Shown piece by piece: positions 1 through 9,562 of a stretch of DNA of 64,000 nt. How positions within the stretch are numbered: the first letter of the stretch is position 1; each line of letters opens with the position of its first letter. The DNA lies in contig CBDEHK010000001.1 of assembly GCA_965238305.1 (NCBI GenBank), positions 4,340,001 through 4,404,000 of the forward strand, given 5' to 3'. The notes under the pieces are model-generated. The model was not told the origin of the DNA and searched no databases. It saw only the letters and a program-made list of their open reading frames with translations. This DNA comes from CBDCGJ01 sp965238305 (GTDB lineage: Bacteria > Pseudomonadota > Alphaproteobacteria > GCA-2731375). Both the position numbers and the translations under genes were made by a program.

Positions 1-1004
1 CCATTTTGCAGCAGCCGTGCGCCCACATAACTGATGCAGAGGCGGGCATAATTAACGTCCATTTCGGCCCGTGGCGGGCGGGCGACCAATTGATAGGTCA
101 AGGGCGGCAAATCAATTTCTACCTGCATCACATCCTTGGCGGCGAATTCATACGCCCGAAGCAGTTGTGACAAAGCATCAATCGCCCCATGTGTGGCCCG
201 ACCGGATGGGAAGGGTTTATGCGCTACCTCGCTGACCCGCCAGACTTTGCCAACAACTTCGAGAACTGATGCAAGGTCGTTTTCCGCCTCGATCAACCGA
301 AAATAGCCAAACTCCCCCTCCAGAATATCTTTCGGACCTTGTAGTCCAGCAGCCGCCATATCGCACGCGACCACAGCATTGCGGGCATTGAAGGCGATTT
401 GCATGCCCAGCAACATCGAACCTTCGGTATGGGATTGCATAGTGCCGCATATTTGTGCGTAAGCGATCGAATAAGCATTGATCAAGGTTTCTCGATCGAA
501 GCCGCGAACTTTTGCGATACCGCTGACACCGGCAAAAGCGCCGGCGGTACCGGGGCGGAAAAACCTAAGACCAGAGGTGGCCGCAACACCAAGATGACAG
601 GCAACGTCGACACCCAGGGTAACCGCCGTAATCAAATTGCGCCCACTGACCCCACCCATTCTTTCGCCGACCGCCATGACCGCGGGCAGCACCACCGTCA
701 CCGGATGGACCACTGCCTGTTCGTGCACACAATCATATTCGCTATTATGAACTTGATAGGCGTTGCACATCGCGGCTGCCGGTGCCGGCAATTTGGTGCC
801 GTGGGACCAGACCCGTGCATCGTCACCCAGACCCCACATCTGTTGGCAGGCGATCAGCTCCGCCATCCATGGCCCAACACTGCCGATCAAGCCGACACCC
901 AGACTATCGAGAATGAAAGTTTTTGCCGAATTAACCGCTTCCGGCGGCAAAGCCGCATAATCAGTTGCCAGGACATGATCGGCAAACGTCGATATGGGGT
1001 CCAT
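1..1004 (-). CDS. MmgE/PrpD family protein (C-terminal part beyond window)
   Basis: An open frame runs from an ATG at 1004 off the left edge, giving about 334 residues. It begins MDPISTFADHVL and contains the features of the MmgE/PrpD fold (2-methylcitrate dehydratase, aconitate decarboxylase relatives): FILDSLGVGLIGS near residue 31, a HNSEYDCVHE segment near 94 and a GFDRETLINAYSIAYAQ-type helix near 160. A GGAG Shine-Dalgarno lies six bases before the ATG. Members dehydrate or decarboxylate small hydroxy or tricarboxylic acids; the substrate here is not known. The gene is divergent from the ligase-amidase pair at 1157-3840, which suggests a shared control region and possibly a shared catabolic route. 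Family assignment is firm, reaction is not. Confidence 0.85.
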   Translation of the reverse strand, partial: MDPISTFADHVLATDYAALPPEAVNSAKTFILDSLGVGLIGSVGPWMAELIACQQMWGLGDDARVWSHGTKLPAPAAAMCNAYQVHNSEYDCVHEQAVVHPVTVVLPAVMAVGERMGGVSGRNLITAVTLGVDVACHLGVAATSGLRFFRPGTAGAFAGVSGIAKVRGFDRETLINAYSIAYAQICGTMQSHTEGSMLLGMQIAFNARNAVVACDMAAAGLQGPKDILEGEFGYFRLIEAENDLASVLEVVGKVWRVSEVAHKPFPSGRATHGAIDALSQLLRAYEFAAKDVMQVEIDLPPLTYQLVARPPRAEMDVNYARLCISYVGARLLQN

Positions 1005-1156
1005 TGAATTCTCCGTAAATGCGGCTATTGAATGCGCCTGTTTCGGTTTCGGTTCAATTGCGACTATCATGTATCTTCTTGAAGGCATCGGCAATTCAAT
1101 CGTGTATGGCCGGCCCTTTGGGGGAACTGAACCTTCCTGTCTAAAAGGTCGTTTAC

Positions 1157-2545
1157 TTGACTGTGACATCTTATTTTGATGGCTTTGACGCCAAACAATT
1201 GCGCCGGGATTTCCCCTTAGGGGATGACTTGTTCGCGACCTATCGCGGGATGAGCCGGGATGAGTTGTTTGCGCGGCAAAATACCCATTTCATGAAATCC
1301 GTCGCCTTTGCCTGGAAAGTTCCTTTTTACCAGCGTCTTTGGGGTGAAGCCGGCATAGTGCCCAGTGATATTGGCTCGCTTGAAGATATTACCAAACTGC
1401 CGACCTATGGCAAAACGGATCTAATGAAATCCGTTGAAGTCTATCCGCCTATAGGTGATTTCCACGGCCTCGATAGTTATCCTGATGACGCGCGACCGCC
1501 GTTGATTTTTCAAACTACGTCCGGGACCACCGGAAAGCCGCAGCCACTGATATTCGGTCCCAAAAGCCGGGAAGTCCAAGCGCTGCTCTTGGGTCGGATA
1601 TATGCCTTACAGGGTATCAACAACCGGGATGTGATCCATTCGGTTTATGGTCACGGCATGGTCAATGGCGGACATTATGTGCGCGAAGCGGTAACTCATT
1701 GGGTCGGTGCGCAGATGCTGACCGCGGGTACCGGGATCGAGACCCGTTCAGCCACCCAAGTGACCCTGATGCGGGACTTTGGCGCCACTGTGATCATCGG
1801 CTTCGGCGACTATATCAAACGCCTGTCGGAAGTTGCGCGTGCCGATGGATTAGAGCCGGGGCGCGATATTCCGATCCGCATCATCAGCGGCCATCTGGGG
1901 GCGGAAAGTCCCGACACCATGTCGCAAAGCTGGGGTGGTGCGGAGGTTTTCGACTGGTACGGCGTTGGCGATACCGGCGCCATTGCTGGCGAAGGCCCGG
2001 ACCATGACGGCCTGCATGTGCTGGAAGATGCGCAGTTTATTGAATTGTTGGATGTTGACGATGAAAGCCCGGTCGCACCCGGCGAAGTCGGGGACATTGT
2101 TTGTACCTGCCTTTATAAAGACGATGTCTCCCCCATCATCCGCTTCAATACCCACGATATCAGCCACAATCTTTCGGGCGCCAATCAGCTGGACCTGCCG
2201 TTCGCGCGGATTGCGGGTTTCTTGGGCCGCTCCGACAATATGGTGAAGTTGCGTGGGATCAATATTTTTCCGCAAGGCATCGGTGCTTTACTCGCGGCCC
2301 GCCATCGCGAATGCATCGGGGAATTTTTCTGCCTGGTCACACGAACCAACGAGCGCGACAACATGACCGCAATTGTCGAGGTGCAGGCACGCCCCAAAGG
2401 TTTATCCAAGGCAATGGAAGAAACTCTGCGGAGCCAATTGGGCGTCGCCATAAGCGTCGAGTTGGCCGCTCCAGGAGAAACAACTGAAATAACTGGTATT
2501 GAAGTCCGCCAAAAACCGATCCGCCTTGTGGACAAGCGCCGATGA
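1157..2545 (+). CDS. Phenylacetate-CoA ligase-like AMP-forming enzyme
   Basis: A 462-residue member of the adenylate-forming family, closest in layout to PaaK-type phenylacetate-CoA ligases, which are slightly shorter. The ATP-binding loop TTSGTTGKP is at residues 120-128, and a YGVGDTGAIAGE acid-recognition segment and a GRSDNMVKLRGINIFP hinge follow, as in PaaK. The expected reaction is ATP-dependent activation of a carboxylic acid, probably to a CoA thioester. The start is a TTG preceded by AAAAGG eight bases upstream; no ATG fits. Its stop overlaps the amidase start by four bases (ATGA), so the two are translationally coupled. The acid substrate cannot be told from sequence; coupling to an amidase suggests an acid released from an amide. 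Confidence 0.85.
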   Translation: MTVTSYFDGFDAKQLRRDFPLGDDLFATYRGMSRDELFARQNTHFMKSVAFAWKVPFYQRLWGEAGIVPSDIGSLEDITKLPTYGKTDLMKSVEVYPPIGDFHGLDSYPDDARPPLIFQTTSGTTGKPQPLIFGPKSREVQALLLGRIYALQGINNRDVIHSVYGHGMVNGGHYVREAVTHWVGAQMLTAGTGIETRSATQVTLMRDFGATVIIGFGDYIKRLSEVARADGLEPGRDIPIRIISGHLGAESPDTMSQSWGGAEVFDWYGVGDTGAIAGEGPDHDGLHVLEDAQFIELLDVDDESPVAPGEVGDIVCTCLYKDDVSPIIRFNTHDISHNLSGANQLDLPFARIAGFLGRSDNMVKLRGINIFPQGIGALLAARHRECIGEFFCLVTRTNERDNMTAIVEVQARPKGLSKAMEETLRSQLGVAISVELAAPGETTEITGIEVRQKPIRLVDKRR

Positions 2546-3840
2546 GTGCGCTCGAACGCACTGAAGCGGCGCTGGCGGAAGCACATCGCCGGGCCGATCA
2601 AAATATCTTCCTTGATTTCGATCCAGCGGGGGCCTGCGAGGCGGCACAGGCCGCCGATAGGCGAGAAAAGCCTTTGGGGCCACTTGATGGCAAGCTGATC
2701 GGGATCAAAGCCAATATTGCGGTGAAAGGACTGCCCTGGTCGGCGGCAATCGAAGGTTGGCGTCATCGTATCGCCCGGAATGATGCCGCAGTGGTCACCC
2801 GTTTGCGCGCCCTCGGCGCAATTATTCTGGGGACCCTCAATATGCATGAAGGGGCGTTAGGGGCGGTCACCGATCCACCTGGTTATGGCCGCTGCGCCAA
2901 TCCGTTGGACCCGGAACGCACGCCCGGCGGCTCCTCCGGTGGCTCCGCCGCCGCCATCGCCGCCGGTCTGGTCGACGCCGCGCTGGGATCGGACACCATG
3001 GGCTCTGTCCGGGTTCCCGCCGCTTATTGCGGTCTTGCCGGCATCAAACCAACGGACGGTTTGATCAGACGGTCGGGCTTGGCTTATCTAAGCCCAAGTC
3101 TTGATACCATCGGACCCTTGGCACCAATCGTACGGGATCTTTGGCCACTTTTGGACGCCCTAGTAGGACCTGACCCGAGTGATCCCGGCAGCCAGCCGCT
3201 GCCACCGCAGTGGCCGCCGGAACTAGCGTGGAAAACTGACCTGACCGGCATTCGGATCGGTCGGCCTAGCCAGATCGATGATGTTGAGTGTGAAGCGGAG
3301 ATCATTATCGGCCTCGATAAATCGATCGCCACGCTTGAAACCTTGGGGGCTGAAATCGTGCCGCTTGAAATTGCCGGTTGGGACCCCGGTCGGGCCCGCC
3401 GGGCCGGCCTTGTCTTGACCGAAGCTGAAGGCGCGGTCCAGATGGCGGCTTTGTTGGACGGACCGGTAGATGCGATAAGCCCAGGATTCCGTAACCTATT
3501 GGCCTATGGTCGCGACGTTTCATCGGCGCGGATGGTCGATGCCCTTGCCCGGATGTCCGCCGCCGGCGCGGCCTGCACCCGCGCCATGGATGGTATCGAC
3601 GCACTGATCTTGCCGACCTGCCCGCAGCGGGCATTTATCCACGGCACCCCAGCGCCGACCAATCAAGCTGACTTTACCGCGTTGGCAAATTTCGCCCGCT
3701 GTCCCGCGATCAGCCTACCGGTGCCCTTGCCAAATGAAACGCTACCTGCCGCGGTGCAATTGCTTGGTCATCCGGGAGCCGATCCGGCGCTCTTAACAAT
3801 CGCAGATTTGCTGGAAAGGACGCTCTGCAAAACTGGTTAG
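2542..3840 (+). CDS. Amidase signature family hydrolase
   Basis: A 432-residue amidase-signature enzyme. The Ser-cisSer-Lys triad is visible: Lys56 in GIKAN, the cis-serine at about 131 in TPGGSSGGSAAA, and the nucleophile Ser155 in DTMGSVRVPAAYCG. Such enzymes hydrolyse linear amides to acid plus ammonia or amine; related proteins include allophanate hydrolase and GatA. No GatB or GatC gene is nearby, so a catabolic role is more likely than tRNA amidation. It starts inside the ligase stop (ATGA) and its last four bases overlap the end of the convergent deacetylase-like gene. Cytoplasmic: no signal peptide seen. Confidence 0.9.
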   Translation: MSALERTEAALAEAHRRADQNIFLDFDPAGACEAAQAADRREKPLGPLDGKLIGIKANIAVKGLPWSAAIEGWRHRIARNDAAVVTRLRALGAIILGTLNMHEGALGAVTDPPGYGRCANPLDPERTPGGSSGGSAAAIAAGLVDAALGSDTMGSVRVPAAYCGLAGIKPTDGLIRRSGLAYLSPSLDTIGPLAPIVRDLWPLLDALVGPDPSDPGSQPLPPQWPPELAWKTDLTGIRIGRPSQIDDVECEAEIIIGLDKSIATLETLGAEIVPLEIAGWDPGRARRAGLVLTEAEGAVQMAALLDGPVDAISPGFRNLLAYGRDVSSARMVDALARMSAAGAACTRAMDGIDALILPTCPQRAFIHGTPAPTNQADFTALANFARCPAISLPVPLPNETLPAAVQLLGHPGADPALLTIADLLERTLCKTG

Positions 3841-4715
3841 ATATCTACCGACCACGGGTTCTGGGCGGCGAAGCGATCGGCGATGTCTTTTCGCGAGGCG
3901 ATCCAAATCTCCGGAATATCGCTGACATATTTCAACAGTTCTTCCAGCGCCCAAATCCGCCCGGGCCGGCCAATGATCCGCAAGTGCAAACCGATCGACA
4001 ACATGCGCGGACCGCTTTTGCTTTCTTCCAGCATCCAGTCTATCGAGTTGCGAACATAGGTCAGCCATTGATCGGGCGTATAGCCCGGTGCCGTCCAGAA
4101 TTTCATATCATTGGTATCAATAGCGTAAGGTATACAAACAAGGGCGCTGACGCTGCCATCCGACAGCTCTACCGGTTCCCATCGCGGCAGATCATCGGAC
4201 ATATCGTCCATGTGGTAGCTGTATCCTGTTTCCAGCAATAGGCGTTTGGTGTTTTCAGTATGTAGATAGCGACTTAACCAACCGGCAGGGCGCGCACCGC
4301 AGTTCTGTTCAATGCTGTCGGTCGCTTTTTGGATGAAATCACGCTCACGGTCTTCATCATACGAAAATTGAAATATCCAGCGCCAGCCGTGTGACGCCAC
4401 TTCATGTCCCTGACGAACGATCTCGGCGGTCAATTCAGGCGCGCGTTCCAGCGCCAGGGCGGCGGCCGTTACTGTCGTCTTGATCTGATATTTATCCAGT
4501 AGTCGCAGTATTCGCGGGCCGCCGGCGCGGATACCGTAGGCATAATTGCTTTCATTGACATGGTTACGGATCGGAATGCTGAGCGCGACGCCCAGTTCGT
4601 CGACTTTGTCCGGACCCTTATCGCCATCGGCGATACTCATCTCCGCGCCTTCCTCGACATTGACAACGATCGAGAGCGCGAGCCGCTTACCATCTGGTAA
4701 AGTCAACGAAGTCAT
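3837..4715 (-). CDS. Polysaccharide deacetylase-fold (PuuE/PgdA-like) hydrolase
   Basis: A 292-residue protein of the NodB/polysaccharide deacetylase superfamily. Visible marks are an N-terminal LSIVVNVEEGAE strand, the EVASHGWRW motif with the metal-binding His pair region near residue 130, and GLHLRIIGRPGR near 255, a layout found in the PuuE allantoinase and HpPgdA branch. There is no signal peptide or membrane segment, so action on a cytoplasmic small molecule (ureide, cyclic amide or imide) is more likely than on peptidoglycan. It converges on and overlaps the amidase gene by four bases. An amide-ring opener beside an amidase would fit stepwise breakdown of a cyclic amide; this is inference. 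Confidence 0.75.
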   Translation of the reverse strand: MTSLTLPDGKRLALSIVVNVEEGAEMSIADGDKGPDKVDELGVALSIPIRNHVNESNYAYGIRAGGPRILRLLDKYQIKTTVTAAALALERAPELTAEIVRQGHEVASHGWRWIFQFSYDEDRERDFIQKATDSIEQNCGARPAGWLSRYLHTENTKRLLLETGYSYHMDDMSDDLPRWEPVELSDGSVSALVCIPYAIDTNDMKFWTAPGYTPDQWLTYVRNSIDWMLEESKSGPRMLSIGLHLRIIGRPGRIWALEELLKYVSDIPEIWIASRKDIADRFAAQNPWSVDI

Positions 4716-4887
4716 GAAGACTTTTGCCTTTCAATTCAGCTAACCGATTATATTGTCTACGCAAATTGTCGGCAGTCGGTCGATTAGTCAAGCGAAGTTC
4801 TTGAAACAAAGTCGCTATCTTATTCAGCAGCCGACTTCCCGTTCTGCCAGCGTTCTATCGCAAGCGTTAAATCCAAATCAGGTAAAT

Positions 4888-4921
4888 AAAACCCGCGTGA
4901 CTGAAATAGCCACGCGGGTTT
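4888..4921 (-). terminator. Rho-independent terminator after the sulfatase gene
   Basis: AAACCCGCGTG and its exact complement CACGCGGGTTT form an 11-bp stem with a loop of about a dozen bases. Read on the minus strand the stem runs into TTTTATTT. It lies 18 bases beyond the sulfatase stop and is the clearest terminator in the left half. Confidence 0.85.
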
Positions 4922-4938
4922 GCTCCGAACTTGTATGG

Positions 4939-6477
4939 TTATTGTCGGGCGCTACCGGTCTGCAAGGCGTCGAGCACCTGATCAATAGAGAAACTGCCGG
5001 GCTTCTGCCGTGGCGGATATTCTTTGAACGTACTCAGAAACTGGCCGACATAGACCTGTGCGGGGACCAGTGCGAACAGCCGATCAATCCGCCACTTTGA
5101 ATAGCCAACACCAATTTTGTCCGCTTGTTCAAAAGGATCTGAACGCAGGTTGAACAATTTCGGCAAACGCAGGAACGAGAACGGTTCTTGCCACACTTCA
5201 AAGCCCTCAGCGCGCTGTTCGGCAAATACGACTTTCCAATTGTTATAACGCAGATTCAACAAGTCGCCGGTGTCCGAAAAATAAAATATCTCCCGGCGCG
5301 GTCCTTCTTTCGTCTCACCCTTGAAATAGGGTAGGAAGTTGTAGCCGTCGAGATGAACCTTATAAGTCTTGTCGCCAATGGTTTTGCCGGTCAACAACTC
5401 CTCTTTCACAGTGGGCTCACCAGCGGCCGCGAGGAAGGTCGGTATCCAGTCCATATGCGAAATGATTTCGTTTGAGACTTGTCCAGGCTTGATTACACCC
5501 GGCCATCTGAGCGCCAGGGGGACACGGAAGCCGCCTTCCCAATTTTCGTTCTTCTCACCACGGAAAGGCGTGGTGCCGCCGTCCGGCCAACTAAATGATT
5601 CGGCGCCATTGTCGGTGGAATACATGACAATGGTATTGTCTGCGACACCCAAAGTATCGAGTTTGTCGAGCAGCTGACCAACATGGCCATCATGTTCTAC
5701 CATGCCGTCGGGATAGATACCGATGCCTGTCACACCTTGAGATTCTGGTTTTAGATGGGTATTGATGTGCATCCGCGTCGCATTCCACCACAGGAAGAAG
5801 GGCTTGTCCTGCTTCACCGCGCGATCCATGAAGTCGAGCGCACCGGCAAGGGTTTCCTCGTCCACCGTTTCCATCCGCTTTTTGGTCAGCGGACCAGTGT
5901 CCTCCGTCTTGCCACCGGCGAATGATTTGATGACGCCGCGTGGGCCGTATTTTTTCTTGAATTCGGGATCTTTCGGATAATCCGGATTTTCCGACTCCTC
6001 CTCCGCATTCAGGTGGTAGAGATTACCGAAAAATTCGTCGAACCCGTGATTTGTCGGTAAATGCTCGTCCCGGTCGCCCAGATGGTTTTTGCCGTATTGA
6101 CCAGTCATATAGCCATGCGGCTTCAGCAATTCGGCGATGGTGACATCTTTGGGATGTAGTCCTTCCTTGGCACCCGGCAACCCAACTTTTAATAGTCCGG
6201 TGCGGAAGCCGCTTTGGCCGGTGACAAAAGCAGCTCGCCCTGCAGTACAGGACTGCTCGCCATAAGCATCTGTGAACAGCATGCCACCTTTGGCGATACG
6301 ATCAATATTTGGTGTCCTATACCCCATCATCCCCTGGCTATAGGCGCTGACATTCCAGACCCCGATATCATCACCCCAGATAACCAGGATGTTCGGTTTT
6401 TCGGCCGCCGCGCTAGCCATACCGGCAACCAGCAAGGTCGCCGTCAATACAATTGTGCCCTTGAATAATTTGTTCAT
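4939..6477 (-). CDS. Secreted arylsulfatase-type sulfatase
   Basis: A 512-residue type I sulfatase. The formylglycine motif C-x-A-x-R is present as CTAGR at residues 77-81; Asp36-Asp37 in VIWGDDIG and the later STDNGAE and GQYGKNHLGD segments supply metal and sulfate ligands. The start at 6477 (MNKLFK) is chosen because it has GGGGA seven bases upstream and begins a classic signal peptide ending near ASA-AAEKPN; a TTG 24 bases upstream is less likely. It should hydrolyse a sulfate ester in the periplasm after maturation of Cys77 by a formylglycine-generating enzyme, which is not in this window. It is divergent from a TetR gene across a strong palindrome and ends in a terminator, so it is probably a single regulated gene. 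Confidence 0.93.
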   Translation of the reverse strand: MNKLFKGTIVLTATLLVAGMASAAAEKPNILVIWGDDIGVWNVSAYSQGMMGYRTPNIDRIAKGGMLFTDAYGEQSCTAGRAAFVTGQSGFRTGLLKVGLPGAKEGLHPKDVTIAELLKPHGYMTGQYGKNHLGDRDEHLPTNHGFDEFFGNLYHLNAEEESENPDYPKDPEFKKKYGPRGVIKSFAGGKTEDTGPLTKKRMETVDEETLAGALDFMDRAVKQDKPFFLWWNATRMHINTHLKPESQGVTGIGIYPDGMVEHDGHVGQLLDKLDTLGVADNTIVMYSTDNGAESFSWPDGGTTPFRGEKNENWEGGFRVPLALRWPGVIKPGQVSNEIISHMDWIPTFLAAAGEPTVKEELLTGKTIGDKTYKVHLDGYNFLPYFKGETKEGPRREIFYFSDTGDLLNLRYNNWKVVFAEQRAEGFEVWQEPFSFLRLPKLFNLRSDPFEQADKIGVGYSKWRIDRLFALVPAQVYVGQFLSTFKEYPPRQKPGSFSIDQVLDALQTGSARQ

Positions 6478-6553
6478 GTGGATTCCCCATTGATTTTGCA
6501 AGTTTGTGACAAAATCTCAGTTTACGTCGATTACAATTTGTAGTACCGTTAAT

Positions 6554-6579
6554 ATATGAAACTGAATTCAGATTCATAT
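6554..6579. promoter_or_regulatory. 26-bp near-perfect palindrome, probable TetR operator
   Basis: The arms ATATGAA and TTCATAT flank the palindromic core CTGAATTCAG, with one unpaired position on each side of the core (A opposite A). Size and symmetry fit a TetR-family operator. It sits between the divergent sulfatase (start 6477) and the TetR gene (start 6625), where it could control both. Confidence 0.75.
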
Positions 6580-6624
6580 GTCAAGTAATTATTTTTTTTT
6601 GTTAAAGACATCAGGTATCGATCC

Positions 6625-7281
6625 ATGGCCCAAAATACCGAAGAAATAATCCGCCAGCTAAGCCAACCGGCAAAGCAGGCGCGTAGCCGGGCGCAGGCGC
6701 AGCGAATTATCAAAGCGGGTTTGGAATTGCTTCAGGATAGCAACTTTGAGGATCTATTCGTCGAACAAATTGCGGCGAAGGCCGGCTGTTCGGTGGGTAC
6801 GCTCTACACGCGTTTCAAAAACAAAGAAGCCTTGCTTGAAGTCTTGGCGGAAGTGGTTCGCCAAGAAATAGTGACGGAACTTGAAAGCGGCTTGTCGCAA
6901 GAAATCGAAAAGTCGACTTCTCTGCGCGAGTTACTGGAAAAAGTCGTAGCTTTTTTGGCCTCGGTCCTACGAGAGCGGGAAATGCTATTGCGGGCCATCG
7001 TTCTTCGCCAACTCAATACCCCGGGCACTATTGCCCCATTGCAGAAAACCGCGGTCGAAACAAGTAATGTAGCACTGGAAAAAGCATATCATTTCCAACC
7101 TGACGATCTGTCAGATAGCGAATTCGAACGGCGTTTTAGAATCGCCTTTCAAATGATTCTCGGCACGATTATTAACATGATCGTCAACCGCCCTGGACCA
7201 ATATTTCTCGATAGCGAGGGCATTGAACGGGATTTAAGCGCTGCCGTTGTTGGCTATTTGCAGAGCAACAATCAAGCCTGA
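6625..7281 (+). CDS. TetR/AcrR family transcriptional regulator
   Basis: A 218-residue TetR-family protein. The N-terminal helix-turn-helix is at about residues 25-70: QRIIKAGLELL, then IAAKAGCSVGTLYTRFKNKEALLEV, the recognition-helix pattern of the family. The C-terminal ligand domain is all helical and not recognisable by ligand. It is divergent from the sulfatase and lies 45 bases downstream of the palindrome at 6554-6579, so it most likely represses the sulfatase gene and itself. The signal is unknown; a sulfated substrate or its product is a guess from context. Confidence 0.9.
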   Translation: MAQNTEEIIRQLSQPAKQARSRAQAQRIIKAGLELLQDSNFEDLFVEQIAAKAGCSVGTLYTRFKNKEALLEVLAEVVRQEIVTELESGLSQEIEKSTSLRELLEKVVAFLASVLREREMLLRAIVLRQLNTPGTIAPLQKTAVETSNVALEKAYHFQPDDLSDSEFERRFRIAFQMILGTIINMIVNRPGPIFLDSEGIERDLSAAVVGYLQSNNQA

Positions 7282-7447
7282 CGCATATATTTGTCCTGGA
7301 AATAAAAGATCGATAGATAGAAATAATCTTTCTTTGTCGATATAGCTTGTATGAAATGGCCGCGAAACTGTTGGCTGGAAGTTCGTGGTCGACAAAATTA
7401 TGGACGCCGTGTTTGCCCCGGCTACAGGGCTTGGGGAATGGGAAATA

Positions 7448-9562
7448 ATGATCAAACCAATCAAACTGCATTTTGGCGTGGCCGCCTTGTTTACCGTAAC
7501 AATGGTCGTGATTTTCAGTGTCATGGTCGGCTATCTGTATTACAGCAACACCCAGTTGGCGCTTCAAACAGCGTCGAAATCAATGCGCCGTGCCGCCAGT
7601 GACGTCTCCTTAAGCATCGGTAACTTGTTTGTCCCCACCGCTCGTTTCATCGACAACACGGCGTTCCTCATTCAGAGCGGCAATGCGGATCTGCGCAAGG
7701 TCGATGGCCTGAAATTCCTGTTCAGACAAGTGAAAGCATTGCCGCAAATTCAGGGCATGTATGTCGGGTTCGAACGGGACGGGGCATTTTATCATGTCGT
7801 CAAGGTGCCGCCTAATATGGCCGCACTCGGCCCGAACAAAGCCAAACCCCTCGCAGGCACGCGATACGCGCTACGGATGATCGACGATACACCCGGATAC
7901 ATGGCCGACAGTTTTATTTACCTTGCCGACTGGGAGGAAGTTATCGGCCAGGAACGAGGGCCAGTTAGTTATGATCCGCGGGTGCGGCCATGGTATAAAA
8001 TAGCGGTTGAAAATCGACATATTTCTGTCTCCGATGTCTACATCTTTGCTGGCAGTAGGCAACCTGGAATCACGGTTTCACAGGCCGCTATCGATGGTTC
8101 CGGCGACATTATCGCCACTGTTGGGGCCGACATTTCTTTGCAGGACCTAGCCACCTATCTAGACGAAAAGAAGATTGGGCAAAGAGGGCGCACTTTCATC
8201 CTCGATGGCGCCGGCAACATTGTTGTGCAGTCCGATTCCGCTGCGACGGCAAACGGGCAAATCAGTGCCCTGAGCAACACTGACATCACTATCGCAATCT
8301 CCCACTACACAAAAACTGGTGAGGCAAACTTCACAATCGCCGGTGCCGACGAGATAATGGCGACGTTCATCCCTTTTCCCAACGATTTCGAAAAAGATTG
8401 GGTGATCGGTGTCGTCGCGGATCGCGCCGAGTTTGTGCAAGATATCAACCAAGCCACCTTTCGCACACTCACTGTCGGCTTGTTGATCCTGGCGTTCACG
8501 ATTGTCGCTATTTCCTATATGTCGAAAAAGCTGACCGCGCCACTTCGTCAAATTGCTGACGAGACCGTGCGCATTCGCGAATTTCAGCTTAGTGACACTT
8601 TTTCGGTCCGATCCAACGTCATCGAAATAAATGATCTGGTCGTGGCCATTGGCGCGATGAAAAATAGTCTTCAGAGTTTTGGTGCTTATGTCCCGAAAAC
8701 TCTTGTCCGTTCAATCGTCTCCTCCGGCGCGTCGGTCGAAATCGGCGGACAACAGCAACAACTGACCTTGATGTTTTCCGATATTGAGTCCTTCACCAGT
8801 AAGTCGGAAGCGATGGCACCGGGCGCCATATTCTCTGAATTGTCGGACTATTTTCGGGTGATTACGAAAGCGATTAAACAGCACAATGGCACGATTGATA
8901 AATTTATCGGCGATGCGGTCATGGCATTCTGGAACGCCCCGATAGAAGACCCCGCTCACGTCGCCAACGGCTGCAAGGCAATGTTGGCCTGTCAAGCTGC
9001 TTGCCAGCAGCTCAATGCAAGAGCAGCGGCCAATGACTATGGCGGCATATTACCGGTTACAACACGCTTCGGATTGCATACTGGTGACGTGATGGTGGGG
9101 AATGTCGGATCCGATGATCGTATGCAATATACCGCCCTTGGCGCAGCCGTAAATTTGGCTTCAAGGATCGAAGCCATCAACAAACAATATGGGACCAATC
9201 TATTGATCACGGAGGCCGTTGCAAATCAGGTTGCCGGCCAGTTTTTACTGCGCCCTGTTGATCTGATCGCACCGGCGGGAACCTCGGTCCCGATCGCTAT
9301 CTACGAACTCATCGGCGAGCTGGAGGCTAGTTCGAGTTTTCCCGCGACAGACCAACAAGTACAATTTTGCGCAGATTGGAAAGCTTGCTACCAATTCTAC
9401 GAAGATCGCAATTGGCCTGAGGCAGCATCGGCCTTCAAAGGTTTCCAATCTGCCCATCCAAACGATAAACTGGCAACGCTCTATGTGCAACGCTGCCGGG
9501 ACTTTTCCGCCGACCCACCGCCGGCAAACTGGAACGGCGTGCAGGTGTATCAAACAAAATAA
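7448..9562 (+). CDS. Membrane-bound class III adenylate cyclase with Cache sensor
   Basis: A 704-residue sensor cyclase. Order: TM1 at about 7-29, a periplasmic dCache-like domain (about 35-330, with the YDPRVRPWYK segment typical of Cache domains), TM2 near 338-360, a HAMP-like linker, and a class III cyclase domain at about 435-590. Catalytic residues are intact: metal Asp in MFSDIESFT and in KFIGDAVMAFW, the base-selecting Lys of DKFIGD with Thr of YTALG (the Lys/Thr pair of class IIIb ATP cyclases), and Asn and Arg in AVNLASR. It should make cAMP in response to a periplasmic ligand. The ATG at 7448 is preferred over a GTG at 7385. A short tail after the cyclase domain has TPR-like character. 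Confidence 0.9.
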   Translation: MIKPIKLHFGVAALFTVTMVVIFSVMVGYLYYSNTQLALQTASKSMRRAASDVSLSIGNLFVPTARFIDNTAFLIQSGNADLRKVDGLKFLFRQVKALPQIQGMYVGFERDGAFYHVVKVPPNMAALGPNKAKPLAGTRYALRMIDDTPGYMADSFIYLADWEEVIGQERGPVSYDPRVRPWYKIAVENRHISVSDVYIFAGSRQPGITVSQAAIDGSGDIIATVGADISLQDLATYLDEKKIGQRGRTFILDGAGNIVVQSDSAATANGQISALSNTDITIAISHYTKTGEANFTIAGADEIMATFIPFPNDFEKDWVIGVVADRAEFVQDINQATFRTLTVGLLILAFTIVAISYMSKKLTAPLRQIADETVRIREFQLSDTFSVRSNVIEINDLVVAIGAMKNSLQSFGAYVPKTLVRSIVSSGASVEIGGQQQQLTLMFSDIESFTSKSEAMAPGAIFSELSDYFRVITKAIKQHNGTIDKFIGDAVMAFWNAPIEDPAHVANGCKAMLACQAACQQLNARAAANDYGGILPVTTRFGLHTGDVMVGNVGSDDRMQYTALGAAVNLASRIEAINKQYGTNLLITEAVANQVAGQFLLRPVDLIAPAGTSVPIAIYELIGELEASSSFPATDQQVQFCADWKACYQFYEDRNWPEAASAFKGFQSAHPNDKLATLYVQRCRDFSADPPPANWNGVQVYQTK

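Noticed and set aside
399..1007. A plus-strand coding region over the first kilobase
   Set aside because: The minus strand carries a clear MmgE/PrpD protein through the same stretch; the plus frame has no family features.
2542..3840. GatA subunit of the tRNA amidotransferase
   Set aside because: No gatB or gatC beside it and it is translationally coupled to an acid:CoA ligase, which points to catabolism.
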